From Allofranklinella schreckenbergeri (GTDB lineage Bacteria > Pseudomonadota > Gammaproteobacteria > Burkholderiales > Burkholderiaceae_C): 64,000 nt of DNA. Location: the NCBI RefSeq assembly GCF_003703475.1, contig NZ_RDQM01000008.1, forward strand, positions 96,016-160,015. Direction: 5' to 3'. Each line of letters opens with the position of its first letter. The first letter of the stretch is position 1. Shown here piece by piece: positions 18,511 to 27,040 of this stretch. A program made the position numbers and the translations under genes. A model generated the notes under the pieces. It ran no database searches. It was not told the DNA's origin and saw only the letters and a list, made by a program, of their open reading frames with translations.

Positions 18511-19611
18511 TCAATAGCGGGTGATCACGGCCATGCCGAAATCCGGATTGACGCTGGCCATGCTCTCGTTATTCACGAAACGGACGCGGCCGTTATTGGC
18601 AAGGACTTTCTCGATGATTTCATCGACGATGTCCTCATAAGCGTTGTTGTCCTTGGAGGGTGCGGCCAATTCCGCCGACTCCAGCAGCTTGAGCTGGCGG
18701 CCATCCTCGCTAACTTCTGCGGGGATGCTCAAATCTTCCTCCACGACCAACACCTCGACACGGCCATCGATCGCTGCCTGCCAGACTTCATTGAGGCCGC
18801 CGACGAATAGATGGTTGCTCTTGGCGCTTTCCAGCTCGGTAAAGATTTTCTGACGCTCTTCATCCAGAGCCTCCTTGATTTGCGGCCAGATTTTCTTGGC
18901 CAGCTGATGCGCATCCTCATCGTGGTGGCCGCTGTGGATGTAGAGCATGACGTCATCGCTGTTGCGCGCGCCGTCACGGAAATGGCCAATATTGCGATCC
19001 ACACCCACGACCACAACCGGAGCGGGCGTGTCTTTCTGGGCTGCGGCAATCGCTTCACCGACCTCGCGCATGTTGTCGGTCACGATTTGATCGCGCACAT
19101 GGCTGATGTCCTGGCTGGGGTTGGCATTTGCCACGCTGCTTTTCAGGCTGAACGGGAAGCCATAATCGTTAATTTCGTTGAGATAATCCTTGCGACCAAT
19201 AAAAAGGCGTGTGCCGTTCTCGCTCAAAACCACCAGCAGATACAGTGGACTGCGATTCATGGCATAAACCAGATCGCGGGTCAGGAAGTTATCCTCAATG
19301 CTCACCCGCTCAGGCAGGCGGAAAGGCAGCTTGAAGGATTGGGCATATTCAGCACTGGCAAAAATCACCAGACCATCCAAGTTGTGCTCGTGATCGACTT
19401 CATCGGCCATGCGCCGGATGGCATCTGCAATCTCCAAGGTTTCGCGCTTGCCAAATTGCGACTCCAATTGCTCAATGGCTTGGCTCACCAGGTTTTTCAA
19501 GCGGATGGGATCCTTGTCGTTGTCGGGCGAGGTACGGTAAGTAGGCAGCGTAATCGTGACGCTGGGGTTGGATCGCTTGGACTGGATCTCTTTAATAGTA
19601 TTCAAATTCAT
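18511..19611 (-). CDS. Balon-type ribosome hibernation factor (aeRF1/Pelota-like, baeRF family 3)
   Basis: This 366-residue protein resembles the bacterial homologues of archaeo-eukaryotic release factor 1. The N-terminal PSVTITLPTYRTSPDN and DPIRLKNLVSQAIEQLE blocks are the landmark, and a central VVVVGVDRNIGHFRD domain and a C-terminal VNPDFGMAVITRY end follow. No GGQ peptide-release motif is present, as in Balon of Psychrobacter, which binds the ribosomal A site during stress and works with EF-Tu. Assignment is by remembered family pattern, so it is inferred rather than proved. AAGGA precedes the ATG. A 430-bp AT-rich upstream region gives room for stress regulation, and a terminator follows. 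Confidence 0.78.
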   Translation of the reverse strand: MNLNTIKEIQSKRSNPSVTITLPTYRTSPDNDKDPIRLKNLVSQAIEQLESQFGKRETLEIADAIRRMADEVDHEHNLDGLVIFASAEYAQSFKLPFRLPERVSIEDNFLTRDLVYAMNRSPLYLLVVLSENGTRLFIGRKDYLNEINDYGFPFSLKSSVANANPSQDISHVRDQIVTDNMREVGEAIAAAQKDTPAPVVVVGVDRNIGHFRDGARNSDDVMLYIHSGHHDEDAHQLAKKIWPQIKEALDEERQKIFTELESAKSNHLFVGGLNEVWQAAIDGRVEVLVVEEDLSIPAEVSEDGRQLKLLESAELAAPSKDNNAYEDIVDEIIEKVLANNGRVRFVNNESMASVNPDFGMAVITRY

Positions 19612-19926
19612 GTAATTCCTTTCAAATTCAAGAATAAAAGAAAATTAAATGGATTTCGAAAAGCACAACCAACCCTATTGAGTTATCAGGATGCCAAAAA
19701 TCCAATTAATCATGCCTTGCACGTTAACAGAAAAATAAACATCAGTCAATAAAATCCACTCAATTATCAAAAAAATTCATCAATCAAAACATAAAAAATC
19801 AATACTTTACACTTTATTTTCATTCAGAAATAAAACCGAATTTTCCCCTTATAAGAAGCTCCCCACCGTCTTTTCACGAACCAAACCACACATTGAGTGG
19901 CAGCAAGGCTGAGTAATCAGACAGAA

Positions 19927-19955
19927 AGCGGGGCTCCCGTGGGGCTTGCCCCGCT
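19927..19955 (-). terminator. GC-rich hairpin, probable terminator of the SPFH gene
   Basis: AGCGGGGC and GCCCCGCT form an 8-bp stem around a 13-nt loop. On the minus strand only a weak T-rich stretch follows, so its efficiency is uncertain. Confidence 0.5.
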
Positions 19956-19966
19956 CAGATACAAAC

Positions 19967-20023
19967 GTGCTTGGGGTTCCAACCACCACGTGGACGTGGC
20001 GGTCATCAGCCTTGCCCAAGCAC
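19967..20023 (-). other. Two-stem structured region in the 3' flank of the SPFH gene
   Basis: A 9-bp outer stem (GTGCTTGGG / CCCAAGCAC) encloses an inner hairpin of 8 bp (CCACCACG-TGGA-CGTGGCGG, one mismatch or wobble). It lies between the SPFH stop and the probable terminator, so it would be in the 3' untranslated RNA. Confidence 0.5.
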
Positions 20024-20041
20024 TGCCTCTGAAAAGCTGGA

Positions 20042-21130
20042 TCAACCCTTGAGAAACTCCTCCAGCGCGCTGCGGGCGATGCGGGTAGCGTTGCCGAGCT
20101 TGCGCGCTTTCAAATCGCCTGCAGCGATGGCGGCCATCACATCTTCCACGGATACGCTCAAAAGCTGCGCGGCTTGCTCGGGCGTGAGCACTTCCAACCC
20201 CGCCGCGCTCGCGCTGGCAGCCGGCGCGGCGGCGGGCGCCACGGCTGCCGATGCACCTGCTGGCGCAGCGCCCGGCGCACCCTGCATGCTGCGCATCATT
20301 TCCTGCGCCATGCCAAAGCCCATGGCCATTTGCGCAGGCATGGTGGCAGCAGCGCCAGCCTCGCCTCCCTGGCCCATGGCAACACCCATTTGGTATTTGA
20401 CGTAGTCGTTGAGGTTGCCAATCACGCTCATGCTGGAGCGTTTGTCGATGGCCTGCTCGACTTCGGGCGGCAGGGATACGTTTTCCAGAATAAAACTGCT
20501 GATTTCCAGCCCGTATTTGTCGCGCACCGCCGGGTTGATGATGGGCAACAGCGCATCGCCCAGCTCGCTGTAGCGTTGGGCGATGTCCAGCGCGGGCACG
20601 TGGGCGCGCGCCAGCGCTTCGGTAAAAACGCTGACGATGCGCGAGCGCATGGTGTCGTTGAATTCATCGAGGCGGAAGTTCTGGTCCGTGCCAGCCACTT
20701 CCTTGAGGAATTTGGGCGCATCGACGATGCGGAAATCGTAGGTGCCAAAAGCACGCAGGCGCACCACGCCAAAGTCCTGGTCGCGCATCATCACGGGGTT
20801 GGAGGTGCCCCATTTGTTGCCGGTGAACAGACGCGTGTTGAGGTAGTACACATCGCACTTGAAGGGCGATTGAAAGCCGTACTTCCAGCCCAGGATGGTG
20901 GAGAGGATGGGGATGTTCTCGGTGGTCAGCGTGTGCTTGCCGGGGCCGAAATGGTCGGCAAACTGCCCGGCGGCGACGAATTGCACCTGCTGCGATTCGC
21001 GCACGATGAGCTGAGCGCCGTTTTTGATTTCCTTGTCTTCGTCGGGCCAGCGAAACGACAGGGTATCGCGTGAATCGTCCGTCCATTCGATGACGTCGAT
21101 GAACTGGCTGCGGATGTAATTCATGATCAT
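20042..21130 (-). CDS. SPFH/band-7 protein with C-terminal excisionase-like helix-turn-helix
   Basis: Residues 1-240 match the SPFH proteins of the YdjI type (sometimes called virion core protein-like), with WTDDSRDTLSFRWPDEDKEI near the start and RAFGTYDFRIVDAPKFLKEVAGTD in the core. A Met/Gln/Gly-rich linker and an Ala/Pro-rich spacer follow. The last 45 residues (LTPEQAAQLLSVSVEDVMAAI..GDLKARKLGNATRI) look like an excisionase-type winged helix-turn-helix. Many homologues end instead in a zinc ribbon or GYF-like domain. No transmembrane segment is obvious. AAGGAGAG lies 8 nt before the ATG at 21,130. Its role is unknown; membrane-stress scaffolding is only a guess. Confidence 0.8.
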   Translation of the reverse strand: MIMNYIRSQFIDVIEWTDDSRDTLSFRWPDEDKEIKNGAQLIVRESQQVQFVAAGQFADHFGPGKHTLTTENIPILSTILGWKYGFQSPFKCDVYYLNTRLFTGNKWGTSNPVMMRDQDFGVVRLRAFGTYDFRIVDAPKFLKEVAGTDQNFRLDEFNDTMRSRIVSVFTEALARAHVPALDIAQRYSELGDALLPIINPAVRDKYGLEISSFILENVSLPPEVEQAIDKRSSMSVIGNLNDYVKYQMGVAMGQGGEAGAAATMPAQMAMGFGMAQEMMRSMQGAPGAAPAGASAAVAPAAAPAASASAAGLEVLTPEQAAQLLSVSVEDVMAAIAAGDLKARKLGNATRIARSALEEFLKG

Positions 21131-21198
21131 GGCAAGCTCTCCTTTCAATGAGATAGGCAAGGCAAATGGGAATGCGGGTTTGTTGGCAGCGGCCGCGC

Positions 21199-21909
21199 TC
21201 AGCGCTCGGCCTGCTCTTGCAGCACTTCGCGCAATAGCGGGATGGTCAGCGCCCGCTGGGTGCGCAGGGCGTGCACGTCCAGCCGCGTCAGCAAGGCGCT
21301 GAGGCTGCTGAGATCGCGCGCAAAACGGTTGAGCAGATATTGCGCCGCCTCATCGCTCAGGTGCAGGCCGCGCTCTTGCGCCTGGCTTTGCAGCACTTGC
21401 TGGCGCTGGGCGTCGCTCAAGGGTTGCAGCTCAAAGCTCAGGCCCGAGCCCAGGCGCGTGCGCAAATCCTCGCGCAAGGGCAAATCCACCGGCGGCAGGC
21501 TGCCCGCGGCGACGACCCAGCACGGCGCCTCGCCGCTGCTGCGATGGCGCGCATTGATCCACCAGTTGAAGGCGCGCTGCTGGCGCTGGCTGTCGTAAGC
21601 CTGCACATCGTCGAGCAGCACCGCGCGCCAGTGGGGGGAGAATTCCTCGCCGCCGCTGGCGGCATCAGCGCCCAGCCAGCCCACCGCCTGGCCCTGGGCC
21701 TGCAAGGCGCGCGCCACCGCATGCAGCAAATGGGTTTTGCCCGTGCCGGGGCTTCCCCACAGATAAACCGGCAGCAACGCATCGGACTGAGCCGCCGCCA
21801 ACGCCGCCACGCCTTGTTGCAAGCATTGCACGGCAGCCTCATTGCCGGCGGGCAGAAAGCGGGCAAAGCTAGGCTCGGGGGCCAGACCGATGTCCAGAAC
21901 CAATTGCAT
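21199..21909 (-). CDS. hda: DnaA regulatory inactivator Hda
   Basis: Hda works with the DNA-loaded sliding clamp to hydrolyse DnaA-bound ATP and limit re-initiation. The 236-residue AAA+ protein starts [23 protein letters not shown], where the N-terminal QLVLDI resembles the clamp-binding motif of the family. Walker A is [14 protein letters not shown], Walker B is VLLDDVQAY and sensor-1 lies in VAAGSLPP. The frame extends upstream to 21,966 but the ATG at 21,909 gives the normal N-terminus. It is divergent from purM, with a 150-bp gap; hda and purM are also neighbours in E. coli relatives. Confidence 0.92.
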   Translation of the reverse strand: MQLVLDIGLAPEPSFARFLPAGNEAAVQCLQQGVAALAAAQSDALLPVYLWGSPGTGKTHLLHAVARALQAQGQAVGWLGADAASGGEEFSPHWRAVLLDDVQAYDSQRQQRAFNWWINARHRSSGEAPCWVVAAGSLPPVDLPLREDLRTRLGSGLSFELQPLSDAQRQQVLQSQAQERGLHLSDEAAQYLLNRFARDLSSLSALLTRLDVHALRTQRALTIPLLREVLQEQAER

Positions 21910-22059
21910 GATGGTGAGCGCGAGAAGACGTGGAAAGAAAGTGCCAACAAGCCCCCTTACGGGCATTGCCGCAACGGCATAATGCCGCGCATTCTAGTGA
22001 CAAGACCATGCTGCCCCACGAGGGCGCATGGTCGTTTTTTCCCCCTTTTTCTGTTTGCC

Positions 22060-23091
22060 ATGAGCACCACCACCCCCATTACGTACAAAGACGCTGGCGT
22101 TGATATCGATGCTGGCGATGCCTTGGTCGATCGCATCAAGCCGCTGGCGCGCAAAACGCTGCGCGAGGGCGTGCTCGGCGGCATTGGCGGCTTTGGCGCT
22201 TTGTTTGAAGTTCCCAAACGCTACCAGGAGCCGGTGCTGGTCTCGGGCACCGATGGCGTGGGCACCAAGCTCAAACTCGCCTTTGAGTGGAACATGCACG
22301 ACACCGTGGGCATTGACCTGGTGGCCATGAGCGTGAACGACGTACTGGTGCAAGGCGCCGAGCCGCTGTTCTTCCTGGATTACTTTGCCTGCGGCAAGCT
22401 GCATGTGGATACCGCAGCGGCCGTCGTGGGCGGCATTGCGCGCGGCTGCGAGCTGTCGGGCTGCGCGCTCATCGGCGGCGAAACAGCGGAAATGCCCGGC
22501 ATGTACCCCGATGGCGAGTACGACCTGGCTGGCTTTGCCGTCGGAGTGGTGGAGAAATCGCGCATCCTTGATGGCACGCGCATCACCGAAGGCGACGTGC
22601 TGCTGGGCCTGGCCAGCAGCGGCGTGCATTCCAACGGCTTTTCGCTGGTGCGCAAATGCATTGAGCGCGCTGGCAGCCAGTTGCCGCAAACGCTCGATGG
22701 CAAGCCGTTTCGCGAAGCCATCATGGCCCCCACGCGGCTGTACGTCAAAAGCGTGTTGGCAGCGTTGGCACAGCACCCCGTCAAAGGGCTGGCGCACATC
22801 ACCGGCGGCGGGCTGCTGGAGAACATCCCCCGCATCCTGCCCGCCCACCTGGGCGCGCACCTGCAAGCGGGCAGTTGGCCGCAAAGCGAGCTGTTCGCCT
22901 GGCTGCAAGCCACGGCAGGCATTGACGCGCAGGAGATGAATCGCACCTTCAACAACGGCATCGGCATGGTCGTCATCGTCGCCGCCGATGAGGCCGAAGC
23001 CACCGCCCAAACCCTGCGCGCGCAGGGCGAGACGGTGTACCGCATCGGCGCCATCGGCGCACGCGGCGCCCAAGCCGTACAAATCGCCTGA
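22060..23091 (+). CDS. purM: Phosphoribosylformylglycinamidine cyclo-ligase (AIR synthetase)
   Basis: PurM closes the imidazole ring of AIR in purine synthesis using ATP. The start [20 protein letters not shown] is standard. [50 protein letters not shown] and the C-terminal [15 protein letters not shown] blocks are all present. Length is 343 residues. An open frame extends far upstream but the ATG at 22,060 is clearly right. A 209-bp gap with no supported gene follows. Confidence 0.97.
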   Translation: MSTTTPITYKDAGVDIDAGDALVDRIKPLARKTLREGVLGGIGGFGALFEVPKRYQEPVLVSGTDGVGTKLKLAFEWNMHDTVGIDLVAMSVNDVLVQGAEPLFFLDYFACGKLHVDTAAAVVGGIARGCELSGCALIGGETAEMPGMYPDGEYDLAGFAVGVVEKSRILDGTRITEGDVLLGLASSGVHSNGFSLVRKCIERAGSQLPQTLDGKPFREAIMAPTRLYVKSVLAALAQHPVKGLAHITGGGLLENIPRILPAHLGAHLQAGSWPQSELFAWLQATAGIDAQEMNRTFNNGIGMVVIVAADEAEATAQTLRAQGETVYRIGAIGARGAQAVQIA

Positions 23092-23300
23092 ACAATGGCC
23101 TCAAGTGTGTTGCCAGTCTTGACGCAAGTGGACGAAAAGGCCTCCGGGCGCGAGCGGCGCTGGCACGTGCTTGCCGCGCCGCGCACCGCCCAAGCAGCGA
23201 TTGCGAACCGCCATTCAGAGAGCGCAAGCCGCCTCCCACCACCGCTTGAGCAACTTTGCGCATTGACACACTGACGCCCCGCCGCGCGAACGCCCCCCCC

Positions 23301-24413
23301 ATGCCCGCTGCCGACGATCCCGCCGCCCCCATCCGCCTTGGCCCGGAAGTGGCCCAACTCGCCCCGCCCGAAGCCGCGCCCGATGCGCACGTTTCCCTGT
23401 CCGTGCGCATCAGCAGCTACTTGCTGATGGCCGCAGGGCTGCTGCTGGTGATGTTTGTCGGGCTGCTGCCGGGGCTGCTGGCCGCCTGCCTGGGTTTTTT
23501 GCTCACGCGCTGGATCAATGCCGTGGCCGTGTATGTGTTGCGCCTGCGCTGGAAAAACCCGCCGCACGCCGTGCTGCGCTGGCTGCCCGCCCTGGCGGCC
23601 ACGCTGGTGGTGTTTGGCCCCATCGTCGCCCTCAGCATCACCTTCAGCCATTACCGCAGCGTATTGCTCACCGCCCCGCACCAATTCAGCGAGTTGACCG
23701 ATTACGTCGCCCGCACCGTGCTGGAGTTCAAAGACCGGCTGCCGCCCGATCTGGCCGCCATGCTGCCCGCCGAGGCGGAGGAGGTGCAGCGCAGCGTTGC
23801 GTTTTATCTGCTCTCCAAGGCCACGGCCATGGCCAATGCCGGGCGGATCTGGCTGGTGGGCTTTTTGTACGCCTACATCGGCCTGCTCATCGGCTCGCTG
23901 GCTGCCGTGCGCGCGCAGCACAAATGGAATGCACCGCTGACCGATGCGCTCAAAGTGCGCGTGGCCCGCTTTGGCGATGCGTTTCGGCAAATCGTGGCCG
24001 CGCAGTTCTGGATTGCCACGTTCAACACCTTGCTCACCGCCATCTTTTTGTTGGTGGCGCTGCCGCTGTTTCAGCTCAAGCTGCCCTACACGCCCGCGCT
24101 GATTACGCTGACGTTTGTGGCCGGGCTGATTCCCATCGTGGGCAACCTGCTGTGCAACGTCGTCATCACCATCGTGGGCCTGTCCGTCTCGCCCATGACG
24201 GCGGCCGTCTGCCTGGGCTTTCTGGTGCTCATCCACAAAGCCGAATACTTCATCAACGCCAAAGTGGTGGGCGAAAAAACCCATATCGCCGTTTGGGAGC
24301 TGCTCTCCGTAATGTTCCTCAGCGAAGCCGTATTCGGCCCCGCCGGGCTGGTGGCCGCCCCGCTGTTCTACGCTTACCTCAAGAAAGAGCTGGAGGCCGC
24401 CCGGCTGGTTTGA
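23301..24413 (+). CDS. AI-2E family transporter (PerM-like permease)
   Basis: This 370-residue inner-membrane protein has about eight hydrophobic helices and the family's late motif (FVAGLIPIVGNLLCNVVITIVGL). The family includes TqsA and PerM and members linked to Na+/H+ antiport, so the substrate cannot be assigned. The start is uncertain: ATG 23,301 was preferred to an in-frame TTG at 23,256. The first 35 residues are Pro/Ala-rich. The TGA stop touches the first bases of repeat copy 5. Confidence 0.85.
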   Translation: MPAADDPAAPIRLGPEVAQLAPPEAAPDAHVSLSVRISSYLLMAAGLLLVMFVGLLPGLLAACLGFLLTRWINAVAVYVLRLRWKNPPHAVLRWLPALAATLVVFGPIVALSITFSHYRSVLLTAPHQFSELTDYVARTVLEFKDRLPPDLAAMLPAEAEEVQRSVAFYLLSKATAMANAGRIWLVGFLYAYIGLLIGSLAAVRAQHKWNAPLTDALKVRVARFGDAFRQIVAAQFWIATFNTLLTAIFLLVALPLFQLKLPYTPALITLTFVAGLIPIVGNLLCNVVITIVGLSVSPMTAAVCLGFLVLIHKAEYFINAKVVGEKTHIAVWELLSVMFLSEAVFGPAGLVAAPLFYAYLKKELEAARLV

Positions 24414-24491
24414 TTTGCAGTTCAAAAGAAATAAAATCGCCTTATTTCGGCAATATAGGATTAAAGTGATTCTTACTTTGGATTGTAAAAT
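24412..24491 (-). repeat. AT-rich interspersed palindromic element, copy 5
   Basis: The left end GATTTGCAGTTCAAAAGAAAT begins within the permease stop codon. The core is a full match (CGCCTTATTTCGGCAAT) and the right arm is CTTTGGATTGTAAAAT. It is one of the best core matches and sits 100 bp before the M48 protease gene. Confidence 0.9.
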
Positions 24492-24590
24492 ATATTCCAA
24501 CCCACGCTCACGCCCTGTACCCGCGCGCAGCCAAGCATCACGCCTCATACCGCCCCTCGTGCCCGGCTGCGCCTTGCCCCCTTCCCCTGC

Positions 24591-25928
24591 ATGCCCACAC
24601 ACACCTTGATCGCCCCCTCACCCTGGACGCCGCTGGCCTGGTGGCTTCTGGCCGCCTTCGCCGCCGGCCTCGCGCTGCATCTGCTGCTCACCCTCTGGCT
24701 GGCCGCGCGCCAGGCCCGGCACGTCCAGCGCCACCGCGCCAGCGTGCCCGCAGCCTTTGCCAGCGCCATCAGCTTGCAGGCCCACCAGCGCGCGGCCGAC
24801 TACACCACCGACAGCCTGCGCCTGGGCATGCTGGAGGCCACCTTCTCCACCCTGGTACTGCTGGGCTGGACCTTGCTTGGCGGGCTGGACGCCCTCAACC
24901 ACACCTTGCTGCACTGGCTGGGCGCAGGCTTTGCGCAGCAATTGGCGCTGCTGCTGGCCTTTGGCGCCATTTCCGCCCTGCTGGGCCTGCCCTGGAGCCT
25001 GTACAAAACCTTCGTCATCGAACAACGCCACGGCTTCAACCGCATGAGCCTGCGCCTGTGGCTGGCCGATGCCTGCCGCGGCGCGCTCATCGCGCTGGCG
25101 CTGGGCGTGCCACTGCTGGCCGCCGTGCTGGCGCTGATGCAAGCCGCAGGCAATTTGTGGTGGCTGTGGGCCTGGGCGCTGTGGATGGGCTTTCAGTTGC
25201 TGATGATGTGGCTGGCGCCCACCGTCATCGCCCCGCTGTTCAACCGCTTCGAGCCACTGACTGACGAAGCCGTCAAAACCCGCATCCTGGCGCTGATGCA
25301 GCGCAGCGGCTTTACCGTGCAAGGCCTGTTCGTGATGGATGGCAGCCGCCGCAGCGCCCACGCCAACGCCTATTTCACCGGCCTGGGCGCCGCCAAACGC
25401 GTGGTGTTTTTCGACACCTTGCTGGGCAAGCTCACCGCTGGCGAGATTGAAGCCGTGCTGGCCCACGAGCTGGGCCACTTCAAGCGCCGCCACATCGCCA
25501 AGCGCCTGGCCGCCTTCAGCGCGCTCAGCCTGCTAGGCTTTGCGCTGCTGGGCTGGCTGATGCAGCAAAGCGGCTTTTACCTGGCGCTGGGCGTGCAGCC
25601 CGCGCTGGATACCGCCAGCGGCGCGCTCGATCCCCGCGCCAACAGCGCCCTGGCCCTGGTGCTGTTTGGCCTGCTGGCCGAAGTCTTTGGCGGCCTGCTG
25701 CAACCGCTGTGGGCACAGCTCTCGCGCCGCCAGGAGTTTGAAGCCGATGCCTACGCCGCCGAACAAGCCAACGCGCAAGAGCTGGCCTCGGCGCTGCTCA
25801 AGCTGTATGAGGACAACGCCTCCACCCTCACGCCCGATCCGCTGTACGCGCGCTTTTACTACTCCCACCCGCCCGCCGCCGAGCGCCTGGCGCGCATGCA
25901 AACCCTGCCTGCGGGCGCAGCCAGCTAA
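24591..25928 (+). CDS. M48 family metalloprotease (Ste24/CAAX-protease-like)
   Basis: This 445-residue integral membrane zinc protease has the Ste24-type layout: N-terminal helices, an FVIEQRHGFNRMSLRLW segment near 140-158, then the zinc site HELGH at about 292-296 and the third ligand in RRQEFEADAYAAEQA near 380. SRRSAHANAYFTGLG is the conserved strand before the active site. Bacteria of this type lack prenylated substrates, so the role is probably membrane-protein quality control (inference). rsgA begins 4 bp after its stop, as in many betaproteobacteria. Confidence 0.92.
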   Translation: MPTHTLIAPSPWTPLAWWLLAAFAAGLALHLLLTLWLAARQARHVQRHRASVPAAFASAISLQAHQRAADYTTDSLRLGMLEATFSTLVLLGWTLLGGLDALNHTLLHWLGAGFAQQLALLLAFGAISALLGLPWSLYKTFVIEQRHGFNRMSLRLWLADACRGALIALALGVPLLAAVLALMQAAGNLWWLWAWALWMGFQLLMMWLAPTVIAPLFNRFEPLTDEAVKTRILALMQRSGFTVQGLFVMDGSRRSAHANAYFTGLGAAKRVVFFDTLLGKLTAGEIEAVLAHELGHFKRRHIAKRLAAFSALSLLGFALLGWLMQQSGFYLALGVQPALDTASGALDPRANSALALVLFGLLAEVFGGLLQPLWAQLSRRQEFEADAYAAEQANAQELASALLKLYEDNASTLTPDPLYARFYYSHPPAAERLARMQTLPAGAAS

Positions 25929-25932
25929 CGCC

Positions 25933-26961
25933 ATGCGCCGCACTCGCCCCACCCCACCCGCAGCCCCCTTGTCAGATGGCTTGCACGAGGGCCTGATCGT
26001 CACCAGCCACGGCCGCCACTACATCGTTGAAAGCGCGGGCGGCCAGCGCCACCTCTGCCACCCGCGCGGCAAAAAAAGCCAAGCCGTTGTGGGCGACCGG
26101 GTGCAATGGCAAGCCCCCCGGCCCGGCCAGGGCGACGAAGGCAGCATCGAGCACATCGCCCCCCGGCGCAACCTGTTTTACCGACAGGACGAAATGCGCA
26201 CCAAGGCCTTTGCCGCCAACATCGACCAAATCCTCATCCTCATCGCCGCCGAGCCGGTGTTCTCCGAGCGGCAACTGGCCAAAGCCCTGATCGCCGCAGA
26301 AGCTGCGGGCATCCCCGCGCTCATCGGCCTGAACAAGCAGGATTTAGGCCCAGCCTACGCCAGCGCCTGGCAGCGCCTGGCCGCATACCGCCAAATCCTC
26401 CCCGCTGGCGACAGCGCGCACAGCCCGGCCCCGCTCTACCCCGTGCTGCGCCTGCAACTGGACGCCGCGCACGGCGGCGACGACTTCCCCCAATTGCAGG
26501 CCCTGCTGCAAGGGCGCGCCACCTTGGTGCTAGGGCCATCGGGCGTGGGCAAAAGCACGCTCATCAACCGCCTCATCCCCGATGCCCAGGCGCAAACCGC
26601 CGAAATCTCCCGCGCGCTCAACAGCGGCCGCCACACCACCACCACCACCACCTGGTATTGGCTGGAGTGCGCACGCGGCAGCGCCGTGCTCGACTCGCCG
26701 GGCTTTCAGGAATTTGGCCTGCACCACATCGACCGCCAGGCGCTGGCGCGCTGGATGCCCGACATCGCCCGCCACGCCACGGGCTGCCGCTTCCACAACT
26801 GCACGCACATCCACGAGCCGCATTGCGTGGTGCGCGCCGCCGTGCTGCCCGAGGAGCCTACGGAGGCAGCACCCAATGCCGCCGAAGCCCCCGGCATCGC
26901 CCCATCGCGCTACGCGCTTTACAAGCACATTTTTGAGGAGCTGCCACAAGGGCGCGCCTGA
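25933..26961 (+). CDS. rsgA: Ribosome small subunit-dependent GTPase A
   Basis: RsgA (YjeQ) is a circularly permuted GTPase that checks late 30S maturation. The motif order confirms this: an N-terminal OB fold, then G4 (LNKQDLG), G1 (GPSGVGKSTLINRL), G2 and G3 (DSPGFQEFGLHH), and a C-terminal zinc domain (GCRFHNCTHIHEPHCVV). Length is 342 residues. ATG 25,933 lies 4 bp after the protease stop. It converges with the unknown gene at 27,041; repeat copy 6 lies between and holds a terminator-like stem. Confidence 0.95.
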   Translation: MRRTRPTPPAAPLSDGLHEGLIVTSHGRHYIVESAGGQRHLCHPRGKKSQAVVGDRVQWQAPRPGQGDEGSIEHIAPRRNLFYRQDEMRTKAFAANIDQILILIAAEPVFSERQLAKALIAAEAAGIPALIGLNKQDLGPAYASAWQRLAAYRQILPAGDSAHSPAPLYPVLRLQLDAAHGGDDFPQLQALLQGRATLVLGPSGVGKSTLINRLIPDAQAQTAEISRALNSGRHTTTTTTWYWLECARGSAVLDSPGFQEFGLHHIDRQALARWMPDIARHATGCRFHNCTHIHEPHCVVRAAVLPEEPTEAAPNAAEAPGIAPSRYALYKHIFEELPQGRA

Positions 26962-26965
26962 ATTT

Positions 26966-27040
26966 CCAAATCAAAAAACCGATTCCTGCAACACCATCAT
27001 GCCGAAATCGGTTTTTTTCATGTGTTTTGATTTGTAATTT
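26966..27040 (+). repeat. AT-rich interspersed palindromic element, copy 6, with embedded terminator
   Basis: The outer arms CAAATCAAAA and TTTTGATTTG are perfect, and the core ATGCCGAAAT is present. The inner part differs from the other copies: AAAAAACCGAT (26,973-26,983) pairs with ATCGGTTTTTT (27,007-27,017), giving a bidirectional terminator between two convergent genes. Confidence 0.9.

Larger units (their letters stand above)
19612..20041. other. AT-rich intergenic region upstream of the Balon-like gene
   Basis: This 430-bp gap lies between the Balon-like start and the SPFH stop. The part nearest the Balon-like gene (19,612-19,850) is very AT-rich and must hold its promoter; I cannot identify convincing -35/-10 boxes. 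The part nearest the SPFH gene holds a GC-rich hairpin and a two-stem structure, listed separately. No gene is supported. Confidence 0.6.

Noticed and set aside
22380..24602. 740-codon frame opposite purM and the permease gene
   Set aside because: It crosses two real genes and repeat copy 5 and encodes His/Gln-rich sequence with no domains.
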